Part shown: piece after piece, positions 36,591-47,244 of the stretch
How the letters are laid out: the number at the start of each line of letters is the position of its first letter
Position numbering within the stretch: the first letter of the stretch is position 1
Assembly (NCBI RefSeq): GCF_029227915.1
Contig: NC_079876.1
Span: 11,904,001-11,968,000, forward strand
Source: Hydractinia symbiolongicarpus
Taxonomy: Eukaryota > Cnidaria > Hydrozoa > Anthoathecata > Hydractiniidae
Length of the DNA: 64,000 bases
Reading direction: 5' to 3'
The notes under the pieces: model-generated
Told to the model about the DNA's origin: nothing
Database searches by the model: none
Seen by the model: the letters and a program-made list of their open reading frames with translations, nothing else
Program-made: the position numbers and the translations under genes

Positions 36591-39500
36591 CTTTTTTTTT
36601 CAATCACTTTTAATCAATTCCATCAAATTACACATTTGTGTTGTCACTGTTGAACTTCTTGTTATTTATCAACTTCAAGGGAACTGTGTAAGTCACCGTT
36701 ATATGGAAGTGGGATTCGTTTCTTAAGAGTTTAAGAGTACATAAATATTGAGTAACAAAAATAAACACAAGTTATCAAAATACTAAAAAAAATTAAATTT
36801 TCAAGAGTTGTGAGGACAGCATAAGTGTAGTGGGCTGTAACCTTTTTCTTTATTTGATTTTCCTTTTCTTTATTTATTCATTTACTCAATCATTTATTTA
36901 TTTATTTATTCAATTATTTATTCATTCATTCCAACCCATTCATTTTTCTTGTTTATTTTAACTTTTTGGGTTTTTTTTGTGTAATTATTTTTTTTTGTTT
37001 GTTATATAAGTTTGTTTGTTTGGAATTTTTCACTTGCTTTGAAACAAACTGGCAAATGTAATAAATGAAGAATCAAAGTATAAGAATTATGTCTAAGATT
37101 AATAGCTTGTAAGGGAAAGCTGTTATATATACTATAACAGAAGTATGATATGTCTTGCGATAAAAAATCTGGTTGTTGTTTATTTGTTTAATTAAACTTT
37201 CAAGGGCTCGATCGTCAATTGCAGCTAATTTTGTAAAATTATTAACATCAATAATATCAATCAATACATATTCATCTCTTCACATATTTTTGCAAGCTCA
37301 AATTGGAAATCAACTTGACCCAGCATAGGAAATTACTTTTCAGTTCTTGTAATGGTCTGTCTGCTATACAAAGATTGGCATAATTTCATATAATTTTTTA
37401 AATTTTATTTCTAGTTATCTACATTATTCTAATTACATGCATTTCACAAGGTGCTAAAAAAGAAATAAAAAATATTTCTACACAATACAACACCCAAATC
37501 TACTGAATTTAATCTTGCCAGTCAGATACAAAATTTTACACATAAAGGAAATGAGTTTTCGTTCCCATTTCATTAACGGTCCAACTAACTCGTAAGCATA
37601 TCATTTTTTTATCATTATTAAACTTGTAACATACCAGTGCCATAAAATACATCATATTTGTCATAATAATCAAACCCTTGTAAACTATATAAATGTTGCA
37701 GGTATTTTTTTAAAAAAATAGGCTCACCATAAATCGTTTTTACAAAATAAAACAAAAGTTATTGCTATAGATCATTGATCATAAGGGAGTGTCACATTAA
37801 AAATAATGTATTAATAGTAAGCCATATACAATTAACAAACAGAAATGTTTAAAAGTGAAAAAACAGTGTGATTTAAAAAATTTATAAAACTATGAAACAA
37901 ATAATCAAGTAAATAAGTAAATAATTAATAACAAGATGTGAAAAGTAACAATATTTCGTTTTAAATAGAAGAATTTTGGTTTTAGTTTTTCACCTTTAAG
38001 TTTAATTTTTCTAAAAAAGCAAATGTAAAGACACAGTTGCACTTATGCGATATTTCAAAAATATAGGAGCAGAAAATAATTTTGCTTGTATATATATAAC
38101 TTATTATTGTATATAATAAAATTATAAACAAAAAATTGAAGATTTGAGTGATCTTTTTGCTTATTCTAAATTAAATTGAAAAAAACAATCCAATTCCAAA
38201 ATTAAATGAATGAAAAACGATTTTTTTCTTCATCCTGAAACATTTTTATTAACATCGTAAGAGTAATCTTAAAATATTTTACAACTATATATGACACAAT
38301 TTTTGAAAATTAATATCGCACAAGTGTAACTTCACCTTAAAAAAAATTGAACACCGTGTCGCAATTAACAAACTGTGATATCAACCAACTATTAAGTTAT
38401 GAAAACATACATTAAAGCTATTTTTTGACATATAAATCCAATTTCTTCAAAGAGGCCTCAATTTAAAGAAGGTAACAAAATCTGAATATTTCAGTACATT
38501 TTATCTTGTTAGTTTTGCTTGTGGACCAGACAAACAACTGTCAGAAAAAATCTCTCCCATGCAAGTAACTATTTGCAGTCGAAAAAAGTTTTGCTTTTAC
38601 ACAGGGTGCCCCAACAAAATTCTACTTGTTAAAAGATTTAGTTTATTGACAATTTTTATGTAAACATAAACAATACCTCCAAATATAGTAAAAAAATTAT
38701 GCGGTATTATAGATTCAGAAAGGGTAGCAACTTAAAGAAATTATAACCTGAAAGTGTGGAACCCCAGTGTTAGTGTGTAGTGAAGATAACACATACTGCA
38801 CCTGGGGCATCCTCATCAAAAACAAAACAAGAACAAATGTGTAGGGAACTTTTGTAAAAGGAGATGAGAGTAAAACAAAAATGAAAAATAAGCTGCTTCT
38901 GAACTTATTGAAGGGGTAACATTGACTAAAGCTAGGTTCCAAAATAAAAACCAACAAACAAACAAACATCTAAAACAAAAACAAACACTTCTTTTCAATC
39001 TTATTGTAAGTCTATCTTGACATCACAGAAAACATTTCTTTAAAAGCAACTCTGAATCCTTTCGTCAATTTTGTTAACGTTATATCCGTTGCCTGAGTGA
39101 TGATGTAAAAAACAAAAGAAGGTTCTAAAAATAACTTTAAGATTTTATCAAAACTTCTTCTGTCGGAATTCTATTAAAAGAAATCGATTGTTCGTATTAC
39201 AATGTTAACATTAGTTGAAGTAAAATAACAAAGTTAAACAGTGAATGTATGCAAACATATCAACGGATTTACAAATAAAATGACATCAAAAGGATTGTCT
39301 ACCTGCGAAAAGCTATCATCATACCAATCGATTTGTTGACTGTTTTTGTTTACACTTTCAGTTTCAAAATGGTTTCGATTTATGCATTTATTTATTTAAG
39401 ATTTCTAAAAACTCTTTCCCGCTTCGTTCCCAGACTGCACTTGTTATTATATTTTTGTGAACGTTTTTACGATAAGGAAAGTTAGTGAAAACTAGACAGC

Positions 39501-40017
39501 ACCAACTTCGCACCCGGACTACACGAATTTTTTTTTATACTTTATATTTAGAAAAAACCCTCAACATTGATAGATTAAAGAATTAAAGAAAAAGGTGTAT
39601 ACAATTTTAAAGATTACCGAAAACTCATGCTAAAAAAATTCTTATCCACACGCAATTTTTGGTTTTTGTTAAATTCTTACCTAAAATCCAGAGTTAAATG
39701 TAGCTCGGGTAAAATACAGGCATGAAGTGAAGACAGGCAAAGAACACCGTGTCGCAATTAACAAACGTTATTCCCATAGTTTGTTGCTTATATCCGGCTA
39801 GTACTTCCAAAGTTTGTAAAGATTGCTTATAAAAAAATACGGGTTTTAAAAGAACATTGACTGACAAAGGCGATAAGAAACGATCCAATTAATCGAATTC
39901 GATATGTCAAAATTATATTGAGCATTAAAATAAAGTCGAAACTTGACAGGTGATACACGAGAACAGATTTTTGATATTTTTCTTCCGATAAAACGTCTTT
40001 AGAGTTGAAATCGCTGA
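36591..40017. other. gene-free AT-rich stretch
   Basis: No gene, RNA or transposon that I can define. A (TTTA/TTCA)n-rich patch lies at 36870-36935. A 23-bp word, beginning ACACCGTGTCGCAATTAACA, is present at about 38350 and again at about 39747, suggesting two fragments of one dispersed repeat. Confidence 0.35.
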
Positions 40018-40281
40018 GCGAAGATTTTTTCAACTATGACGTCATTTTTTCTATCTGGTATGCAAATTACACTCTTGTCAGATATTTGTACTTCTTAAGA
40101 GTGTTTGCATAATTTTTGAATAGTTACTAATTTGTGGTGTTTTATTATGTTCCTGTGAACTTTTTTTTCATTTAAATGCAATGCAAAATATTTTCATCAA
40201 TTTTGGAAAGATTTTTTCAACTATGACGTCATTTTTTCTATCTGGTCTGCAAATTTACACCCTTGTCCGAAATTTCGTATA
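40018..40281. repeat. direct repeat pair of about 70 bp containing TGACGTCA
   Basis: AGATTTTTTCAACTATGACG followed by TCATTTTTTCTATCTGG, GCAAATT and ACACYCTTGTC occurs at about 40022 and about 40210, with few differences. Each copy contains a perfect TGACGTCA (CRE-type palindrome). Spacing between copies is about 188 bp. It may be part of a larger repeat. Confidence 0.75.
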
Positions 40282-40887
40282 CTGTAATGAAATGTTTAAC
40301 GTTAAGATTACAGTTTATAAAATTGTTTACTGGTTGTTGTATACTTTCTTGCGCTTTTAGAGCGATTTGTTGTAGTAATATTTAAGCTACGACGTCATCA
40401 TTACGTCATTTCTAAAAATAAACCATCAAAAATTGATATATTTTTTCTTTTACAAATATATTATCTACTGTAAAAACTTTAAGTTCTTACCATGTCTCAA
40501 TCTGGAGTTATTGATTTTTAAAGATAGAAATTGTGAAAAAAAACTATACATGACCCCGTCTTTGTGCCATGTTTTGTTTCGAAATTGGTTGAAAAACGCA
40601 ACAAAAAAGAGCTATACTATCTATTACAAAAGTAACAATAACTAGAGAATGACTTGGAGTTAGGAGTTGCACGACCCCTCGTTGAAACCGTATAGAATTG
40701 TAAAAAGCGTTGCTTACGGCTAAAAGTTCGAGCGGCGCATAGAAAAATTTTACCTGAACAGCCTAATATGATTTTTACATGATACACAATCCGATTTGTG
40801 GAATTTAATAAATCGAATTCGATAAATCAAATCGTGTGTCACCGCCTTTACACATTTTTAGAGTGCGTAATGGTTTAATTTAATGTA
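40282..40887. other. gene-free stretch
   Basis: Only short, unsupported frames. A further TGACG-type pair (CTACGACGTCATCATTACGTC) is at 40387-40407. Confidence 0.35.
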
Positions 40888-41028
40888 CTAGTCGTTAGCC
40901 CGTGGAAAATCCACGGGTTCGCCCGTCCTTTTTGTACTGCATTGCGTGCGTCTTGCTACTCGCGCAGCTAAGCTACCATTTTGCGTGACAGACAGACAGA
41001 CAGACGTATACGGGTATTACAATATAGA
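40888..41028 (-). mobile_element. non-autonomous mini-Helitron, downstream copy of a tandem pair
   Basis: Read on the minus strand it starts TCTATATTGTAATACCCGTA (41028), followed by a CTGT run. It ends with the hairpin CCCGTGG-ATTTT-CCACGGG and then CTAACGACTAG (40888), followed by T. These are Helitron termini: 5' TC, and a 3' hairpin about 8 bases before CTAG. Its 5' end differs from the 6.4-kb copies (ATACCCGTATACG instead of ATAGCCGTCGTC), so it is a different subfamily with the same 3' end. Confidence 0.75.
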
Positions 41029-41217
41029 CTAGTCGTTGCCCGTGGAAAAATCCACGGGTTCGCCCGTCCTTTATATTTACCCGTCGCAACAAAGTAAACA
41101 AAAATATATCGCATTTGGTACCGGTGCGCATTTTAAAAATATGGTGTTTCCGTTACGGGACGCGGCTCTCGCGGACACACTGACAGACAGACGACGGCTA
41201 TTATGTCTCCAAACTGA
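41029..41217 (-). mobile_element. non-autonomous mini-Helitron, upstream copy of the tandem pair
   Basis: On the minus strand its CTAG (41029-41032) abuts the TC start of the next copy. It has the CCCGTGG-ATTTTT-CCACGGG hairpin and the AATAGCCGTCGTCTGTCTGT start of the copies at 6.4 kb. The exact 5' base is uncertain because the first bases have diverged. It also shares the GTCCCGTAACGGAAACAC-type interior with the copy at 6442. Confidence 0.7.
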
Positions 41218-44040
41218 CGTTAGATAGAATTTATCTTTTTTTACTGACATTTAAAGTAAGATGATGAGAAATGAGAATGAAAGGAAAGGAAAGGAAATAT
41301 AACTCTGATGTGAATCCTTTTTCTCCCTCTGGCATGTGAGAAACAACTGTACTCTATCGGAACGGCCTAAACTTCTTTTTTGATTTTGTAAACGTGAGAA
41401 TATTTCAAATTTTTAGCTTAGTCTTAACAGGTTTTATTTTTTTCGTCAGGAGTTTGGGTTGCCAAACGACATCAATGTAATCATGGAGGTTGGAACCAAA
41501 AATGATGTTTGTTCCTACTTGCAAGGGAGACTTTCTAACTAAAAATTTCTAGGTTATGTTCTGTTTACGTGCACTTCAAGAGTTACATACCAAATCATAA
41601 ACAGCACAGATAGCCGGAGTTTTAAACATTTATTTATTATTATTTTTTACTAACTTCAATTAAGTTTTACACGGATAAACAAATCTTTAACGTGGTTTTT
41701 GGGCAAAACAGGTGACGATTCTGAATTCTGAAAGGTGGAGATATTAACCCTCGTTGTGCGGCCCGTTTGTCAAAAAGCCCAAACCGCTCAGTAAGAAAAA
41801 GCGCTGGGGACGAGTTTGAAAAAGCTTAACTTTGACACATCTTTTATTCCAGATTCAATTATCCATAACTCAAGACAAAAAACGAACTAAATGTTCAATC
41901 CAGACTCATTTGAGAAACAACTTAAGCTTTCATTTTGGCATCCAGTAATTTGCGTCGGGGGACCACTGCCCCCGCCCGGACCCCAGGACAACCCATTCAG
42001 CTGTTGACTTTAGTTTAACATAAAAAAGAAGTGCAAGCATACAATGTGTCACAAATGCATTGGGCGCAAGCTAAGTAGGTGTGCGATGACACAAAACTGT
42101 GTTTGGGTGATTTTGCGCTGCATTGGTGACCCGTAACATGACCAAAAATCTCGGATTTGGGAAAATTTGCGGAGAGATTTCTTGGACAAATTATTGACAT
42201 TAAAGCCGGAGACTCTTCTAGACTTTCTTTTTAAAATTCAATGTTTTGGTCGCACTACTAGATCTAAGCCAAATTAGTTTGTTGAAATTGCTTATGACGC
42301 AGCTAGGCGGGCCTGTGAAACGCCCATGGCTATCCCGTATATATACGGGACCCGCATCAAAAGGGTTAACAATTATGGACAAAATGTAATGCAACATGGG
42401 AGATAATTTCGAATTTCGCCGGCACAAGATTGGTTGTTTCTATACTAAAGTTCCGGGCTTGGTTAAATCCGTACTTGTTTTTATTATTTTCCGAAATTTA
42501 TGCCAAACAAATGCTATCGTGTTTTACCGTCTTCTCACACAATTAAATACGCCGTAAATCACTTCACAGTTCGAACAAACAAACTAAGAACGCGACAAAG
42601 CCGGCACCGAAAAACGTTTTTGGTGAAAAAATTGTCTTTTAACCAAGTCCATCAGCCACCGACCCTTAAAGTCTGATGCTAAATTCCCACTGGAAAAAAT
42701 TTCTGCGTTGCGACGCGTTTTGACTTTATACGGTAGTCGCTAAATGACGCACACTCGCTGTTGGTTTACTGCGTGACGTCACGTTATGTGTTGCCGCATG
42801 CTAATAGAAGTATTTTTCATTGTTATTCTGAAATCACATGTTTTTTTTTTGGGGTACAAAGTTAAAAGAAAATATTTTAATATTCGATGTAAACAAAAAA
42901 AAAAAAAGAAGAAGCGATGATCATGTGGCGACGTGTCTCGCTTTAGAGAACTGCGTTATCCCTGTGAATTCCCTTAAAGGAACTGCTAAGAAACATATGC
43001 GAAGTTATATAGAGTAATATTCTTCGTACGAAATATTTTACACCCAGCTCATTCAGGTCTTGTGCCACAGATCATCTCATTTTCAGATGTGTTTATAATA
43101 AAACAAAAGTCTAAATGTCAACCGCAGTGATAAACCTCGCTTTGCTTTATATATGACTTATAAAACAAACAAGAACCCAAAAGATTTCCAACATTCTTTC
43201 CAATGTCAGAAATAACGCCTTTTGATACATGTTAGTTGTTTCTGTCGTCAGCACGACCTATCTTTCCGAACTTTGCGACCCCAGACGTTGATATTTTTGT
43301 TGAGCTGGTGCGGTGGAGATTTTAGATGCCATTAGCAAATTTCAAAAGCTCTCTACCTGGCATATGTTTGCACAAAAGTAGCGACTTTGTAGCCTGCAGG
43401 CATAACTAGTATTGACCATGATCTTTTTGGTTTACAAACACTAGCCCATTCCTAATTCCCACTAAAAGCGATAAATTTGCTCTTTACGAAATTAAATTTA
43501 CGCAAAGATGAATAAAATTCACTAACTTTAATTTTTTGCGAAAGAAAGAGTTTAATGAAACAACCAAACACATGAACAAACATAAATATGTTTTAGCCGT
43601 ACACACGGCGCGGCTAGCAAATATACTTTCACATCGATGTTGGCTTTCCACTTTTTCTAGTATCCTGTCCTAAATAAGGTGCACAAAGTATAAACAAAAG
43701 AGCTAAAGTTAGAATTATTTTTCTGGACATTCAAACCTTCTCACCCGTGTTATTGCTTCTCATCCTTATACCTGCTTACTGGTGCTATTTTTAGTTTTAT
43801 TTTATCCTCCTAGGGACAATGGAATTCATGGTATATTTAACTTCAAGAATTTAAGATGAAAAAAGAAAGGTAAGCAAGACCACATAATTACTATCTAACT
43901 GATTGAATTTTGTTGGGCAAATGTCTATTTTCTTTCTTACTTGATTCCATTTTTACATTTCTTGCAGGGTACAAGCACAGGTAAGATCATATCATATTAA
44001 CAAAATTACAAAAAATAAATTGCATTATGATTAATTTTAG
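41218..44040. other. gene-free stretch
   Basis: No gene supported. Notable small items are one foldback-type end, GCGCTGGGGACGAG, at about 41801, and a perfect 18-bp palindrome TCCCGTATATATACGGGA at about 42334-42351. Short frames do not resemble any family. Confidence 0.35.
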
Positions 44041-44803
44041 CTAGGTAGGTAGATAGATAGGTAGATAAGTAGATAGGTAGATAAGTAGATAGGTAGATAA
44101 ATAGATAGATAGATAGGTAGATAAGTAGATAAGTAGATAAGTAGATAAATAAATAGGTAGATAGGTAGATAAATAGATAGGTAGATAGGTAGATAGGTAG
44201 GTAAGTAGATAGGTAGATAAGTAGATAAGTAGATAAATAGATAGGTAGATAAGTAGATAGGTAGATAGGTAGATAGGTAGATAAATAGATAGGTAGATAA
44301 GTAGATAAGTAGATAGGTAGATAAGTAGATAAGTAGATAAATAGATAGGTAGATAGGTAGATAGGTAGATAGGTAGATAAGTAGATAGGTAGATAAGTAG
44401 ATAAGTAGATAAATAGATAGGTAGATAAGTAGATAGGTAGATAAATAGATAGGTAGATAAATAGATAGGTAGATAAGTAGATAGGTAGATAAATAGATAG
44501 GTAGATAGGTAGATAAATAGATAGGTAGATAGGTAGATAAGTAGATAAGTAGATAAGTAGATAAATAGATAGGTAGATAAGTAGATAGGTAGATAAAGAG
44601 ATAGGTAGATAAGTAGATAATTAGATAAATAGATAGGTAGATAGGTAGATAAATAGATAGGTAGATAGGTAGATAGGTAGATAAGTAGATAGGTAGATAA
44701 GTAGATAGGTAGATAAGTAGATAAGTAGATAAATAGATAGGTAGATAGGTAGATAAATAGATAGGTAGATAAGTATATCAGTAGATAGGTAGATAGGTAG
44801 ATA
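44041..44803. repeat. 763-bp (TAGA/TAGG/TAAG)n tetranucleotide array
   Basis: Tandem TAGATAGG/TAGATAAG tetranucleotides throughout, with only scattered substitutions. The minus-strand frame rich in YLSTYLLIYLS is an artefact of the array. Confidence 0.97.
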
Positions 44804-47244
44804 CAATCGTTGCCAAAAGTAGTTGAGACAAATGCAAAAACTGACTATTAGTGGTAAAAAAGACAATAAATACAGAACTACGACTCTTTTTATCCCCCCC
44901 CCCCCTCCTTTACACAATGTTGGAGAGTCATAGCAGCAAACTTCTGTGTTCAAAAAACCTGAGTACAACATTGTGGTGAGGGTGCGGGGGTGAAAGGTTG
45001 AAATAATTCAAATTTCAAAAAATGTCTCAACACTTTAGGTAGCTAGGTAGCTGGTGGTTAATGATTTCTTGTGCTATTGAAGCAGTAACTTAAAAGGATT
45101 TTGCATTTTCATGAAGAAAAGAATAAAACGTCTAATTAAAGAAATTGACTCCAAGAATGATTATGTTCATAATCACTTCATAGTCAGATAAACATTATAT
45201 TTTGTTTATTAGCAAATTTATACAGTGCGGTCAAGTTTGTCTGAATTTACTTGCATGGCAATAGCTCATAATGGCGGCGATTGTTTTGGTGAATTTAGTA
45301 GATAAATCGAAGAAAAACGTTGTATATTGCAATAGTATATAGTTTATTTATGATATCAATTAGTAAAGATTATAAACATGGGCAATACAAGGATGTTAGA
45401 ATGTTCAGAATGGCTAAAATATATTTTTAAAGTTTATGCATTATCCTCGTCTAGTAAAACGTCTAGAAGACAAAGCAAATAAAAATTACCAGTTCAGTTG
45501 TGTAGCTAATTGGTGTAAAAAAGATGAAGATACATAAGGTAAAAAGCTATTAGAACGTTACAGAGTAGAAAGGTAGTAACTGTTAAAACTTTAGTTGATA
45601 ATTCGTGTACATATGTAAAAGCAATGGTAAAAAAGTCATATGGTACTGAAGCAAGGTCAACGGTGTTTTTATTTGAAAATGGATACCCACGTTCTTGCAG
45701 TTTTGTTATTTTTGAAACATTTCCACAACACTGACAATCAAATTTTGGCTGTGACACAATAGTTGCAAAAATGGCATCGACGGTCTAGAAAAAGATTGGT
45801 TCCTATGGTTTTGTTTAAGGCTGCAAAAGTTAAGTCAGCAAATGCAAGAAAGGAAAATGGAAAAGTTGTTCTTAATGCTGCAGATCCAAGTGAATCTTAT
45901 TTTAAAAGAGATGTCACTTCAATTATGAAAACATTAAGACCACTTAACCTTTTTTGTTGTAGTTCGTAGCTAGCTAACGTTTGTAATGAAATCTTCCAAT
46001 ATATTCGGAAAGGTCTTTACCAAGTGTTAAACTATTATGCAGTTAAATGTTTATATTAACGTTTTAACATAAAATAAGCTGGACGTTTTATGTTTGGCTC
46101 TTTAAAAGCACAACAAACCTCCCATTATGGATTTTTTTCCCCGCACAAAAAAAAATTTAAATAATTCTAAATTAAAAAAAGACACTCTCAACTTCACAAC
46201 TTTAGTAAGTTCTCTCAAGCCTATTCTTTTTCTTACTCAAATAAAAAAAGGTTAAATTGCTATTACTCAGAGCTCTAATTACTTTACTTCATTTTCCAAA
46301 ATATAAACCGCCCAGTTTAAAGACAAAAATGGTTTATTTAAAGACGGTAGGTTTTAATATTCCGTGATCCGAGAGAAATAGGTTTACACCCTGTAGCTGT
46401 TTCTTTCACGAATTCCCCTATTATTACTTTTAAAAAACCTGTATCAGCTGATCTGGCACCTTCCAGCTGGCACTAACTTTCTTTTCGATTGTCTTGAAAG
46501 CCTAACAAGCAAAGGCGTAAATAGCAAAATGATCAACAACATTCAAAATTAAAGCTTTTGCGTTGCTATTGAAAAATTTTTATGTTTTTTGGGTAAAAGT
46601 GTTTGTTAACCGTCTGGATTTTTCAAGCCGGCCATACAAGTTTTTAAGCATTCTGATTGGCTTAGCGCTCTTGACGACGGGCCGATATTTTGCAGTATTG
46701 CCCGTCGTCAAGAAAAGTTCAAGTAAAATTAACTTCTAAAATGTTTTTTTTCACTTAGTCCTGAATTATTTTTTGTATGTTTGTTATTTTTTATCTAAGT
46801 CAATCAGTTTTTTATTCTTAAAGAAATAATTACAAGGAATTTCCGATCCGCTTTTATCAACTGTTAACTCTTTGATCACGTACTTTGGAAATTTTTAAAT
46901 TAAACCTCTTTAAACTAAGGACGTGAAATGGCGCAATAAAGACAATTGGAAAGTTAAGATTTCGTTAAAAATTACACAAGAATTTCCCCTGTATTCAATG
47001 ATTAAAATGTAAAATGAAGAAAGCAACAACGACAACAACAAAAACAACAAAAACAACAAAAATAACAAAAACAACAAAAATATAAAAGTAAAGTTTAAAA
47101 AACATTATCTGGAAAGTGTACATTCTTCAATTACTAATTTTAAGCATCAATATGATACATCTTTATAAATTCTATAAAACCAGTATGGTATGCTAAAACC
47201 AGTACTTGTTCCAGTTTCACTATCTGAATGATATGATACGTGTC
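44804..47244. other. gene-poor stretch with a palindrome
   Basis: At 46670-46712 a perfect 13-bp inverted repeat (CTTGACGACGGGC ... GCCCGTCGTCAAG) surrounds a 17-bp loop. An (ACAACAAAA)n-like simple repeat lies at 47025-47085. A plus-strand frame at 45763-45969 (contains KSANARKENGKVVLNAADPS) is hydrophilic but unrecognised. Confidence 0.35.

Noticed and set aside
44621-44971. 116-codon frame ending in YLSTYL repeats
   Set aside because: Product of the tetranucleotide array, with no independent coding signal.
45763-45969. Small hydrophilic plus-strand ORF
   Set aside because: No family resemblance, no splice partner and no conserved motif, so kept only as a remark in the surrounding region.
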